A stretch of DNA of 64,000 nucleotides from Paraburkholderia oxyphila NBRC 105797 (GTDB lineage: Bacteria; Pseudomonadota; Gammaproteobacteria; Burkholderiales; Burkholderiaceae), in NCBI RefSeq assembly GCF_000685075.1, contig NZ_BAYD01000049.1:1-64000 (forward strand). The letters run 5' to 3'. Positions 19,592 through 28,675 of this stretch are shown piece by piece. The notes under the pieces were generated by a model. The model saw only the letters and a list, made by a program, of their open reading frames with translations. It was not told the origin of the DNA and searched no databases. Each line of letters opens with the position of its first letter. Position 1 is the stretch's first letter. The position numbers and the translations under genes were made by a program.

Positions 19592-20455
19592 ATGACTATC
19601 CGAAACATCATTGGCTTTATCGCGACGGCCATCATCTTCGTCGTCGCCATCCTGGTCGGCCGCGTCCTGTGGGTGCACTACATGGACGAGCCGTGGACCC
19701 GCGACGGCCGCGTGCGCGCCGAAGTGGTCAACATCGCGCCCGACGTCTCGGGCGCCGTGGTCGAGCTGCCCGTGAAGGACAACCAGTTCGTGCACAAGGG
19801 CGACCTGCTGATGCAGATCGACCCGTCGCACTACCAGATCGCCGTGGAGCAGGCACAAGCGGCCGTGGCCGCGCGCAAGGCCGAGCTGACCATGCGCCAG
19901 GATGACGCGCGCCGCCGCGCCGACCTCGACAGCGAGGTCGTCTCGCAGGAAAACCGCGAAAACGCCTCGCACACCGCCAATTCGGCGCAGGCGCAGTACG
20001 AGCAGGCGCAAGCCGCGCTCGACGCCGCGAAGCTGAATCTCGAGCGCACCCGCGTGATCTCGCCGGTGGACGGCTACATCACCAACCTGCAGGTGTTCCA
20101 GGGCGACTATGCAACGGCCGGCCAGGCCAAGCTCGCGGTGGTGGACAGCCACTCGTTCTGGGTCTACGGCTACTTCGAGGAAACCAAGCTGCCGCGCGTG
20201 AAAGTCGGCAACAAGGCCGACATCAAGCTGATGAGCGGCGGCACGCTCGAAGGCCATGTGGAAAGCATCTCGCGCGGCATCTACGACCGCGACAATCCGC
20301 AAAGCCGCGAACTGCTCGCCGACGTGAACCCCACCTTCAACTGGGTGCGGCTCGCGCAGCGCGTGCCGGTGCGCATCCATATCGACAAGGTGCCGGACGG
20401 CATGATCCTCTCGGCGGGCACGACCTGCACCGTGGTCGTGAAGCCGGGCGCATGA
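19592..20455 (+). CDS. HlyD-family periplasmic adaptor (AaeA-like)
   Basis: A 287-residue membrane-fusion protein. One N-terminal anchor helix (about 5-27), then a lipoyl-like half motif (VSGAVVELPVKDNQFVHKGD), a short coiled-coil hairpin (about 85-150) and the second lipoyl half with beta-barrel. It links the FUSC pump to the NodT channel. Last gene of the operon, followed by a terminator. Confidence 0.93.
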   Translation: MTIRNIIGFIATAIIFVVAILVGRVLWVHYMDEPWTRDGRVRAEVVNIAPDVSGAVVELPVKDNQFVHKGDLLMQIDPSHYQIAVEQAQAAVAARKAELTMRQDDARRRADLDSEVVSQENRENASHTANSAQAQYEQAQAALDAAKLNLERTRVISPVDGYITNLQVFQGDYATAGQAKLAVVDSHSFWVYGYFEETKLPRVKVGNKADIKLMSGGTLEGHVESISRGIYDRDNPQSRELLADVNPTFNWVRLAQRVPVRIHIDKVPDGMILSAGTTCTVVVKPGA

Positions 20456-20546
20456 GGATCATGAGGTCCATGGTGTCCATGAAGCCGGTCGGAGGCGGGA
20501 CTACTGATTGAACCTCCGATGACTGGCTAAAAGGCAAACGTGACTG

Positions 20547-20576
20547 AAAAAGAGCGCCCTGGTGGCGCTCTTTTTT
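20547..20576 (+). terminator. Terminator of the efflux operon
   Basis: A-run, GAGCGCC arm, five-base loop (CTGGT), GGCGCTC arm and six T, 91 bases after the HlyD stop. Confidence 0.9.
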
Positions 20577-20756
20577 ATTGGTGCGTCTCAACATTGCTCG
20601 AGACTTTTAACCATATACCAGGCATCGCCTGACGGCGAATCTCTTGAACCTGCAAAACTTCTCGCGGCGCCTGGACAAATTCCTACTACCTTGACATACC
20701 TCAACACAAAAATGCGCGTCACCTAAGAGTATTCTGAGTTTTGTCTCTTTCGCAAA
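20577..20756. other. Spacer before the HyaD-like gene
   Basis: AT-richer stretch. It holds a perfect TTGACA at 20691-20696 with no matching -10 at normal spacing, and TTTCGCAAAGT at 20748-20758, which also occurs in the LysR/efflux spacer at 15247-15257. No gene is visible. Confidence 0.4.
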
Positions 20757-21401
20757 GTGATTCGCGTGAGCTTTCTCTACGAACACGTCCCGTTTATCTT
20801 CGCGCGCTCCCTTGCAGCGCCGACCCAGGCCGCCGCGCGCACGCCCGCGCTGCCGCGCATCGTCGTGCTGGGAATCGGCAACGTGCAATGGGGCGACGAC
20901 GGGTTCGGCATGCGCGCAATCGAGCGGCTCAAAGCCGGCTGGCAGTGTGCGTCGCATGTGGAGTTCGTGGCGGGCGGCACGCAGGGACTCGCGCTGCTGC
21001 CGCTCGTGGAATCGGCGCAACGCATGCTCGTCTTCAACTCGGCCGACTTCGGACGCGCGCCCGGCACGCTATGCGTGCGCGAAGGCGACGATGCCGCACA
21101 GCATCTGCATACGCGCCCCGTGAATCTGCATCAGATGGATTTCGCCGACGCGCTCGCCTGCGCGCAGCTCAAAGGCCACTATCCGCGCGAACTGGTGCTG
21201 ATCGGCGTGCAGCCGCTCGCGCGCGACGATTACGGCACGGGCCTCGGCGCCGCGGTGAGCGCGCAGCTCGACCCCGCGGTCGCGATCGCGTGCCGATGGC
21301 TGCGGCGCTGGCATGCGCAGCCGCGTCCGCTCGCGCAGCACGATGCCGGCCTCGAAGCGCCGCTGCGCTCCGGGTCGCACACGGACATCCCGCGCCGTTG
21401 A
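20757..21401 (+). CDS. HyaD-like hydrogenase maturation protease (M52) with altered ligand residues
   Basis: A 214-residue protein in the family that trims the C-terminus of [NiFe]-hydrogenase large subunits. From about residue 34 it follows HyaD well: GIGNVQWGDDGFG, GGTQGLALLPLVESA, LHQMDFADALA and QPLARDDYG. However, Ala72 stands where HyaD has the Asp of VDGGT, Asn94 where it has the metal-ligand Asp of the LDAID block, and Asp48 where the Glu ligand is usual; His125 is kept. The start is uncertain: GTG at 20757 and 20766 are both possible, and neither has a good ribosome binding site. No hydrogenase gene is in the window. Confidence 0.75.
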   Translation: MIRVSFLYEHVPFIFARSLAAPTQAAARTPALPRIVVLGIGNVQWGDDGFGMRAIERLKAGWQCASHVEFVAGGTQGLALLPLVESAQRMLVFNSADFGRAPGTLCVREGDDAAQHLHTRPVNLHQMDFADALACAQLKGHYPRELVLIGVQPLARDDYGTGLGAAVSAQLDPAVAIACRWLRRWHAQPRPLAQHDAGLEAPLRSGSHTDIPRR

Positions 21402-21588
21402 TTCACCTGGTGCACCCTGTGCGCTCGATACGCCCGTCCCGCAGACGCGCCGGCGCATAGTGGTGAACCCGCGTTGCCCGCGCCCGTTGCACTGCACTAT
21501 CCTCGACCCTTCAGAGCCGGATCCGGCCGCCACGCGGGGCCTGCCCAACGCGCAGAAGCCCGCGACACCGCACGGGAGGATGGACGTC

Positions 21589-23493
21589 ATGCGCCGTTAC
21601 CGCGAGTTCCACCGCGAGTCGATCGATCGACCTGAAGACTTCTGGCGCCGCGAAGCCGCGCGCATCCATTGGGAGACGCCGTTCGCCGAGGTGCTCGACC
21701 GCTCGAATCCGCCCTTCGCGCGCTGGTTCACGGGCGGGCGCACGAACCTGTGCTTCAACGCCGTCGACCGGCACCTCGCCACCCGCGCCCAGCAGAACGC
21801 GCTCGTCTACGTGTCGACCGAAACCGGCATCGAGCGGCGCTACACCTATGCCGATCTGCACGCCGAAGTGAACCGCATGGCCGCGGTGATGCGCTCGCTC
21901 GGCGTGAAGCGCGGCGATCGCGTGCTGATCTACCTGCCGATGATTCCCGAAGCCGTGTTCGCGGTGCTCGCCTGCGCGCGCCTGGGCGCGATTCATTCGG
22001 TCGTGTTCGGCGGGTTCGCGGCGCCCAGCCTCGCCGCGCGCATCGACGACGCCAGGCCCGCGCTGCTCGTGAGCGCCGACGCCGGCGCGCGCGGCGGCAA
22101 GGTGATCGACTACACGCCGCTCGTCGACGAAGCCATGGCGCGCGCCGAACATGCGCCGCCGCGCGTGCTGCTGATCGACCGCCAGCTCGCGCCCGAGCGC
22201 CTGAACGCACCGTATCTGGTCGACTACGAACCGTTGCGCGAGCAGCATTACAACGCGCAAGTGCCCTGCGAATGGCTCGAATCGAACGAACCCTCGTACA
22301 TCCTCTACACCTCGGGCACGACCGGCAAGCCCAAGGGCGTGCAGCGCGACGTGGGCGGCTACGCCGTCGCGCTCGCCGCCTCGATGGACTACATCTTCGA
22401 GGGCCGCGCCGGCGACACCATGTTCACGGCATCGGATATCGGCTGGGTCGTGGGCCACAGCTACATCATCTATGCGCCGCTCATCGCGGGCATGACCACG
22501 GTGATGTACGAAGGCACACCCATCCGGCCCGATGGCGGCATCTGGTGGCGCCTCGTCGAGCAGCACCGCATCAATCTCATGTTCACCGCACCCACGGCGA
22601 TCCGCGTGCTCAAGAAGCAGGACCCGGCGCTGCTGCGCGCGGCCGACCTCTCGAGCCTGCGCACGCTCTTTCTCGCGGGCGAGCCGCTCGACGAGCCCAC
22701 GGCCGTCTGGATCGGGGACGCGCTCGGCAAGCCTGTCGTCGACAACTACTGGCAGACCGAGACCGGCTGGCCGATGCTCGCGATCCAGCGCGGGGTGGAA
22801 GCGCTGCCGCAGAAGGTCGGCTCGCCTGGCGTGCCGTGCTACGGCTACGATCTCGTGCTGCGCAACGAGCATACGGGCGAGCCGTGCGCGCACGGCGAGA
22901 AAGGCGTGATCACGCTCTCGTACCCGTTGCCGCCGGGCTGTATGCAGACCGTCTGGGGCGACGATGCGCGCTTCGTGAAGACGTACTGGGAGAGCGTGCC
23001 GGACCACCAGGTCTATTCGACCTTCGACTGGGGCGTGCAGGACGAGAACGGCTACGTGACGATCCTCGGCCGCACCGACGACGTCATCAACGTGGCGGGC
23101 CACCGGCTCGGCACGCGCGAGATCGAAGAGGCGATCTCGTCGCACGCGGCCGTCGCCGAAGTGGCCGTGGTGGGCGTGAACGACGCGGTGAAGGGTCAGG
23201 CCGCGCTCGCCTTCGTGGTGCTGCGCGACGCGGCCGCGGCCGCGGACCCCGCCGCGGCGGACCAGCTCGCCGCCGCGATCGCGGCCACCGTGGACCGCCA
23301 GCTCGGCGCGATCGGGCGGCCCGCGCGCGTGCACTTCGTCTCGATGCTGCCAAAGACGCGCTCGGGCAAGCTGCTGCGCCGCGCGATCGCCGCGCTCGCC
23401 GAAGGGCGCGATCCGGGCGAGCTGCCGACCATCGAGGACGCGACGGCGCTGCAGCAGATCCGCGAGGCGGTGGCGCTGGCCGGCAAGGCCTGA
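21589..23493 (+). CDS. prpE: Propionyl-CoA synthetase-type acyl-CoA ligase
   Basis: A 634-residue AMP-forming ligase that activates propionate or a similar short acid to its CoA ester through an acyl-adenylate. The P-loop YTSGTTGKPKGVQRD is followed by the characteristic PrpE block (SDIGWVVGHSYIIYAPL and YEGTP), then NYWQTETGW, and the C-terminal catalytic lysine K594 in TRSGKLLRR. GGGAGG is nine bases before the ATG at 21589; another in-frame ATG at 21580 abuts that site and is less likely. Stands apart from any prp cluster; convergent with the MFS gene. Confidence 0.88.
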   Translation: MRRYREFHRESIDRPEDFWRREAARIHWETPFAEVLDRSNPPFARWFTGGRTNLCFNAVDRHLATRAQQNALVYVSTETGIERRYTYADLHAEVNRMAAVMRSLGVKRGDRVLIYLPMIPEAVFAVLACARLGAIHSVVFGGFAAPSLAARIDDARPALLVSADAGARGGKVIDYTPLVDEAMARAEHAPPRVLLIDRQLAPERLNAPYLVDYEPLREQHYNAQVPCEWLESNEPSYILYTSGTTGKPKGVQRDVGGYAVALAASMDYIFEGRAGDTMFTASDIGWVVGHSYIIYAPLIAGMTTVMYEGTPIRPDGGIWWRLVEQHRINLMFTAPTAIRVLKKQDPALLRAADLSSLRTLFLAGEPLDEPTAVWIGDALGKPVVDNYWQTETGWPMLAIQRGVEALPQKVGSPGVPCYGYDLVLRNEHTGEPCAHGEKGVITLSYPLPPGCMQTVWGDDARFVKTYWESVPDHQVYSTFDWGVQDENGYVTILGRTDDVINVAGHRLGTREIEEAISSHAAVAEVAVVGVNDAVKGQAALAFVVLRDAAAAADPAAADQLAAAIAATVDRQLGAIGRPARVHFVSMLPKTRSGKLLRRAIAALAEGRDPGELPTIEDATALQQIREAVALAGKA

Positions 23494-23563
23494 CGCGCCG
23501 ACGCCTGTCGGCTGACTGGCCGACGCGTCTCAGGCGGGCAGCTCACGGGCAGGCGCGGCGCCT

Positions 23564-24940
23564 TCAGGAAAGCTGGGCGCCGCGATCGGCGGCGTCTCGC
23601 GCGCCGGCGTGCGCCTCCACCGCCTCGCCGCCCTCGGCCGCCTCAATGCCCGCCTCGACGCGCGCACGCGACGGCAATGCCGCGACCGCCAGCGCCGCCA
23701 CGAGCCCCGTCACTGCGAAGGCCACGAAATTCCACGACCAGGCCGCGCCGACGCTCGCGATATAGCCGCCCATCAGCGGCCCGCACATCGCCCCGAACCG
23801 CGCGAAGGACAGCGCCCAGCCCGTGGCCGCGCCGCGCGCATGCGCCGGATAGAAGTGCGTCAGATGCCCGGTGAGGATCAGCGAAGCAGAGATGCTGCCG
23901 ATGCCCGCGAACGCCACGAGCGCATAGCTCACGAAGAGCGCGTGGCGCGTCATCAGCGCGGCGATCGCGAGCGCGCCGATCCCATAGGCCAGCACGACCG
24001 TTGCGCGCACGCCGAAGCGGTCGGCGAGCTTGCCGAGCAGCACGCCGCCGCACGCGGAAGTCAGGCTGAACACGAACAGGAAGGCGAGGCTCGAGCCGAG
24101 GGCGTAGCCCTGCTTGCGCATGATCATCGGCAGCCAGGTGTTGAGGCCGTAGACCAGCAACATGCCGCAGAACAGCGCGATCCAGAAGCAGGCCGTCGCA
24201 CGCAGGCGCCGCCGCGCGAAGATCGCCGTCACGACGTCGCGCAGGCTGGCCCGTTTGTGGGACCCGGAGCCCTGCGCCGCGGTGAGTTCGCCCGTCACAC
24301 CGAGCCGGGCGGCGAGCGCCCTCGCCTCATCGACGCGCCCGCGCGCAACCAGATAGTCGAGCGACTCGGGCGATACGCGCGCCATCGGCACCAGCGCGAG
24401 GAGCGGCAGCGCGCCCACCGCCATCACGCCGCGCCAGCCCCATGCGGGCAACAGCGCCATGGCCACGAGCGCCGCGCACAGGATGCCGAGCGAGTAGCCC
24501 GAATACATCATCCCGTAGTTGAAGCTGCGCCGCGCCGGCGGCGAATACTCAATGGTGAGCGCGGCGGCCACCGGAATCACGCCGCCGAGTCCAAGGCCGC
24601 CGAGGAAGCGGCACAGGCCGAACCAGAACGGCGTGGGCGCGAGGGCGGCACCGGCCATCGTGAGCGAAAACAGCGCCACGCAGCCGAGCAGCATGCGCCG
24701 CCGCCCGAGCAAGTCGCCGAGCGTACCGATCGCCATGCCGCCGAAGAACATGCCCGCGAGCGCGTAGCTGCCGAGCGCGCCGAGCTGCATCGGCGTGAGG
24801 CTCCAGTGGCGGTCGGCGGCGAGCGCGGGCAGCACCGCGCCGAGGCTGCCGACGTCGTAGCCTTCGAAGAGGACGGACAAGCCGCAGACGAGCAGGACGG
24901 CGCGCGTCGTGCGCGCGGGGATGGAGCGGGCATCGGACAT
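23564..24940 (-). CDS. MFS transporter, aromatic acid:H+ symporter type
   Basis: A 458-residue carrier with 12 predicted helices. The FEGYDVGSLGAVLPAL start of helix 1, GDLLGRRR in the 2-3 loop and the LADRFGVR repeat in the 8-9 loop resemble the AAHS group (PcaK, BenK). The substrate is probably an aromatic or small organic acid, not resolvable here. The C-terminal 35 residues are Ala/Glu-rich. The upstream spacer (24941-25186) includes an AT-rich patch near 25075-25110 that could hold its promoter. Confidence 0.85.
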   Translation of the reverse strand: MSDARSIPARTTRAVLLVCGLSVLFEGYDVGSLGAVLPALAADRHWSLTPMQLGALGSYALAGMFFGGMAIGTLGDLLGRRRMLLGCVALFSLTMAGAALAPTPFWFGLCRFLGGLGLGGVIPVAAALTIEYSPPARRSFNYGMMYSGYSLGILCAALVAMALLPAWGWRGVMAVGALPLLALVPMARVSPESLDYLVARGRVDEARALAARLGVTGELTAAQGSGSHKRASLRDVVTAIFARRRLRATACFWIALFCGMLLVYGLNTWLPMIMRKQGYALGSSLAFLFVFSLTSACGGVLLGKLADRFGVRATVVLAYGIGALAIAALMTRHALFVSYALVAFAGIGSISASLILTGHLTHFYPAHARGAATGWALSFARFGAMCGPLMGGYIASVGAAWSWNFVAFAVTGLVAALAVAALPSRARVEAGIEAAEGGEAVEAHAGARDAADRGAQLS

Positions 24941-25186
24941 GGGCAGGCACGGCGCCTTCCCGCCCGGGCATCTCCAGACGCCTCGAGGCGTCTCAAGGCG
25001 TGGGCACGGGCTTTCGGGCGCAGTCGGTCAAGGGCGGTTGAACGGCTTTGCGGTCGAACGGCTCGCGCCAGATTACTTTAGATATAAATAGTTTCACAGT
25101 CATTGTTAACCCGTGCCCGCGGGTTGCTTGCCGCTTGACTGTCTATTCCCCGCCGCTCGACTGCGGGCCGGACAGACCGGCGCCGC

Positions 25187-26017
25187 TCAACGCTGCGCTG
25201 GCGTCCAGGACGCGAGAAAGCGCCGCAGAATGCCCGTCGAATAGGTCCCGGCAATCTCGGTGAGGAACGACGAGAACGACGTGCTCGCGTGCTCGTCGGC
25301 GGTATCGGAGATGGTGCGCACGACGGCGCACGGCACCTCGTACTCGTAGCAGACCTGGGCAAGCGCGGCGCCTTCCATCTCCACGGCGAGCGCGTCGGGC
25401 AAGGCCGCGCGCAGGTCGCCCACGGCCGCGGCGCTCGCCACGAACTGGTCGCCGCTGATCACGAGCCCGCGATGCACGCGCGGCAGTGCGGTTTCGAAGC
25501 GCGGCAGCGCGGCGCTGAAGCGCTCCGCCAGCGCCGTGCCCTCTTCCTCGATGAAGCGTTCGCACGCAACGGCCAGCGCGGCGGCCAGCGCACGGTCGGC
25601 GTCGAAGCGCGAGCGCGCGAGCAGCGGGATCTCGTGGCGCGGGAACAGCGGCTCGGCGTTCATGTCGTGCTGGAGCAGCGTCTCGCCCACCACCACGTCG
25701 CCGACATGCACGTCCGGTCCCACACCGCCCGCGACGCCCGTGAACACCACCGCTTGCACGTCGAATACGTGGATCAGCGCGCTGACCGTGGCCGCCGCAG
25801 CCACCTTGCCGACGCGCGCGAGCGTCACCACGCAGGGCACGCCGTGCACCGTGCCGATGTGATAGTCGCGCCGCCCGAGCGTGCGCGTCACCACACCCGA
25901 TTCGGCCTGCATCGCGGCGATCAGGTCGCCGAGTTCCTGGGGAAGCGCGGCGAGCACGCCAAGCGGACGCGCCGCGGTTTGGCCGGCGGCGCCGGGCTGA
26001 GAGGATGATGGGTTCAT
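25187..26017 (-). CDS. mtnN: 5'-methylthioadenosine/S-adenosylhomocysteine nucleosidase
   Basis: A 276-residue member of the nucleoside phosphorylase superfamily that would remove adenine from methylthioadenosine or S-adenosylhomocysteine. Motifs: FTGVAGGV, the purine and ribose-binding AVEMEGAALAQV, and the catalytic-Asp block RTISDTAD. It is about 40 residues longer than E. coli MtnN because of a polar N-terminus and an insertion near the middle, so substrate preference may differ. It lies 98 bases behind uvrD on the same strand. Confidence 0.8.
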   Translation of the reverse strand: MNPSSSQPGAAGQTAARPLGVLAALPQELGDLIAAMQAESGVVTRTLGRRDYHIGTVHGVPCVVTLARVGKVAAAATVSALIHVFDVQAVVFTGVAGGVGPDVHVGDVVVGETLLQHDMNAEPLFPRHEIPLLARSRFDADRALAAALAVACERFIEEEGTALAERFSAALPRFETALPRVHRGLVISGDQFVASAAAVGDLRAALPDALAVEMEGAALAQVCYEYEVPCAVVRTISDTADEHASTSFSSFLTEIAGTYSTGILRRFLASWTPAQR

Positions 26018-26115
26018 GGCTTCGAAGTCTTGCCGAATTGCGTCGATGAATTACGTGGGAGGCGCCGATGAGTTACATCAACGCGTTGCGCCGTGGCCTG
26101 CGGGCCTGGCGGCGT

Positions 26116-28494
26116 TCACTCCACCGCCTGCAGCTTCGCCACGGCCAGTGCGAGCCACTTCTCGCCGTGGCGCTTGAAGCGCACCTGCGCCTTGGCGTCG
26201 GTGCCGCTGCCTTCGAGCGCCGTGATCGTGCCTTCGCCGAACTTCGTGTGGAACACGGCCTGGCCCACGCGGAAGCCCGTCTCGGCCGCGCGCTGCTCGT
26301 TGGCGAACGCGGGCGCGGGGCTCTTGTCCGCGATATAGGCGTCGCGCTCGCGGCGGCCACCGCCGCCGTTGCCCTCGCCCCCGCCCGGACGCGCGAACCA
26401 GTCGCGGCCCCAGCCGGCGTTGTCGGAGCGGCCGCCCCAGCGCGAGCCCGCCTCGACTTTGGGCGTGAGCCACTTGAGCGATTCCTGCGGCAGCTCGTCG
26501 AAGAAGCGCGAGCGCACGTTGTAGCGCGTCTGGCCGTGCAGCAAGCGGCTTTGCGCAAACGAGATATAGAGCCGCTCCTTCGCGCGCGTGATCGCCACGT
26601 ACATCAGGCGGCGCTCTTCTTCGAGGCCATCGGCCTCCATCGCGCTGTTCTCGTGCGGGAACAGCCCCTCTTCGAGACCGGTGATGAACACCGCCGTGAA
26701 TTCGAGGCCCTTCGCCGCGTGCACGGTCATCAGCTGCACGGCGTCCTGGCCCGCCTGCGCCTGGTTGTCGCCCGCCTCGAGCGACGCGTGCGAGAGGAAG
26801 CCTGCGAGCGGCGTCATGAGGTCGGGGTTCTGCGCGGGATCCGTGATCGCGGGCGCGTCCAGCACTTCGATCTCGCCGTCCTGCGCCACGATCTCCGGCG
26901 CCTTGCTCGCGCCCGGGCGCAGCGGAATCGAGCGCGCGGGCGTGTCCATGCCGTAGCCTTCCTCGCTCACGAACGCGGTGGCCGCGGTCACGAGTTCCTG
27001 CAAGTTCTCCAGACGGTCCTGGCCCTCGCGCTCGTTCTGATAGAACTCGGCCAGGCCGCTCATGCGCACCGTGTACTCGACGGTTTCGGGCAGGCTCATC
27101 TGCGCGGTTTCGGCGCGCATCTTCGCGATGAGGTTCGCGAACGAACCGAGGCTCGTACCGGCCTTGCCCGTGACGTAGGGAATGGCCGCCGCCATCGAGC
27201 AGTTGTAGAGGCGCGCCGCATCGGCGAGCTGCTCGATCGAGCGCGCCCCGATGCCGCGGGTCGGGAAGTTCACGACCCGCGCGAACGCGGTGTCATCGTT
27301 CGGATTGTCGATCAGGCGCAGATACGCGAGCGCGTGCTTCACTTCCTGGCGCTCGAAGAAGCGCAGGCCGCCATACACCTTGTACGGTACGCCCGCGTTC
27401 ACGAGCGTGTGCTCGATCGTGCGCGACTGCGCGTTACTGCGGTAGAGCACCGCGATCTCGTTGCGCGCGAGGCCCTGATTGATCAGCGCGCGGACTTCCT
27501 CGACGATCCAGCCCGCCTCCTGCGAGTCCGTGGCGGCCTCGTAGACGCGCACCGGCTCGCCGTGACCCGCGTCGGTGCGCAGGTTCTTGCCGAGGCGGCG
27601 CGAGTTATGCGCGATCAGGTAGTTCGCGGCATCGAGAATATGGCCGTGCGAGCGGTAGTTCTGCTCGAGCTTGATCAGATGCTTGACGCGGAATTCCTCT
27701 TCGAAGTCGCGCATGTTGCCGACGTTCGCGCCGCGGAACGCGTAGATCGACTGGTCGTCGTCGCCCACGGCGAAGATCGCGTTGCCCGGACCCGCGAGCA
27801 GCTTGAGCCACGCGTACTGGAGCTTGTTGGTGTCCTGGAACTCGTCGACGAGGATGTCGCGAAAGCGCGCCTGATAGTGCGCGCGCAGCGGCGGGTTGTA
27901 CGCGAGCAGCTCGTAGCAGCGCAGCAGCAGCTCGGCGAAGTCGACCACGCCTTCGCGCTGGCACTGCTGGTCGTAGGCTTCGTAGAGCTCGACGAACTTG
28001 CGGTTGAAGTTGTCCGTGACGTCGACGTCCTTCGGCCGCAGGCCCTGCTCCTTCGCGTTGTTGATGAAGTACTGCAGGTTCTTCGGCGGGTACTTCTCGT
28101 CGTCGATGTTCAGGCCCTTCATCAGGCGCTTGATGGCCGAGAGCTGGTCGGCCGTGTCGAGGATCTGGAAGGTCTGCGGCAGGCCGGCGTCGCGGTAATG
28201 CGCGCGCAGCATGCGGTTGCACAGGCCGTGGAAGGTGCCGATCCACATGCCGCGCGTGTCGATCGGCATCATCGCCTGAAGGCGGCTCATCATTTCGCGC
28301 GCGGCCTTGTTCGTGAAGGTCACGGCGAGGATCGTCATCGGCGAGGCGAGGCCCTGCTGGATGAGCCACGCAATGCGCGTGATCAGCACGCGCGTCTTGC
28401 CGCTGCCGGCCCCGGCCAGAATGAGCGCCGGTTCGTTCGGCAACGTGACGGCGGCGTGTTGTTCGGGGTTCAGGTTGGCGAGCAGTTCGGGCAT
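26116..28494 (-). CDS. uvrD: UvrD/PcrA-type superfamily 1 DNA helicase
   Basis: A 792-residue 3'-5' helicase. In order: Q motif (LNPEQ), Walker A GAGSGKT with Lys33, VDEFQDTN, GDDDQSIYAFRG, TVHAAKGLEF and YVAITRAKERL. The last 60 residues form the PcrA/UvrD C-terminal Tudor-like domain that contacts RNA polymerase. The frame opens at 28542, but the ATG at 28494 matches the family start. Likely roles are nucleotide excision repair, mismatch repair and transcription-coupled repair. Confidence 0.9.
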   Translation of the reverse strand: MPELLANLNPEQHAAVTLPNEPALILAGAGSGKTRVLITRIAWLIQQGLASPMTILAVTFTNKAAREMMSRLQAMMPIDTRGMWIGTFHGLCNRMLRAHYRDAGLPQTFQILDTADQLSAIKRLMKGLNIDDEKYPPKNLQYFINNAKEQGLRPKDVDVTDNFNRKFVELYEAYDQQCQREGVVDFAELLLRCYELLAYNPPLRAHYQARFRDILVDEFQDTNKLQYAWLKLLAGPGNAIFAVGDDDQSIYAFRGANVGNMRDFEEEFRVKHLIKLEQNYRSHGHILDAANYLIAHNSRRLGKNLRTDAGHGEPVRVYEAATDSQEAGWIVEEVRALINQGLARNEIAVLYRSNAQSRTIEHTLVNAGVPYKVYGGLRFFERQEVKHALAYLRLIDNPNDDTAFARVVNFPTRGIGARSIEQLADAARLYNCSMAAAIPYVTGKAGTSLGSFANLIAKMRAETAQMSLPETVEYTVRMSGLAEFYQNEREGQDRLENLQELVTAATAFVSEEGYGMDTPARSIPLRPGASKAPEIVAQDGEIEVLDAPAITDPAQNPDLMTPLAGFLSHASLEAGDNQAQAGQDAVQLMTVHAAKGLEFTAVFITGLEEGLFPHENSAMEADGLEEERRLMYVAITRAKERLYISFAQSRLLHGQTRYNVRSRFFDELPQESLKWLTPKVEAGSRWGGRSDNAGWGRDWFARPGGGEGNGGGGRRERDAYIADKSPAPAFANEQRAAETGFRVGQAVFHTKFGEGTITALEGSGTDAKAQVRFKRHGEKWLALAVAKLQAVE

Positions 28495-28571
28495 GAAATG
28501 AGGGGCGCAAGAAGGCCGCAAGCAAGGACACAGCAAGGCCACAGGCGCGGCGGGCTTCGAAGTAGACCGTC

Positions 28572-28577
28572 ATTATA
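28572..28577 (-). promoter_or_regulatory. Probable -10 box for uvrD
   Basis: Minus-strand TATAAT 78 bases upstream of the uvrD start. No good -35 at 17 bases. It sits back to back with the valS -10 box. Confidence 0.4.
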
Positions 28578-28631
28578 AAGGCCATGCCGGCCATAGACGG
28601 CCGGGCGTCCTGACTTGACGGCGCTTCCCCT

Positions 28632-28637
28632 TATAAT
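28632..28637 (+). promoter_or_regulatory. Probable -10 box for valS
   Basis: TATAAT 38 bases before the valS ATG, giving a leader of about 30 bases. A TTGACG lies just upstream (28615-28620), but its spacing of 11 bases is too short to be the matching -35. Confidence 0.5.
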
Positions 28638-28675
28638 CGAAAGTTTTCAGCATCTTTTTTCGGCAGATTCCACCC

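Noticed and set aside
20691-20696. Perfect TTGACA as a promoter of the HyaD-like gene
   Set aside because: No acceptable -10 hexamer at 15-19 bases downstream.
23507-23524. Hairpin between prpE and the MFS gene as a terminator
   Set aside because: The stem (GTCGGC / GCCGAC) has no following T-run on either strand.
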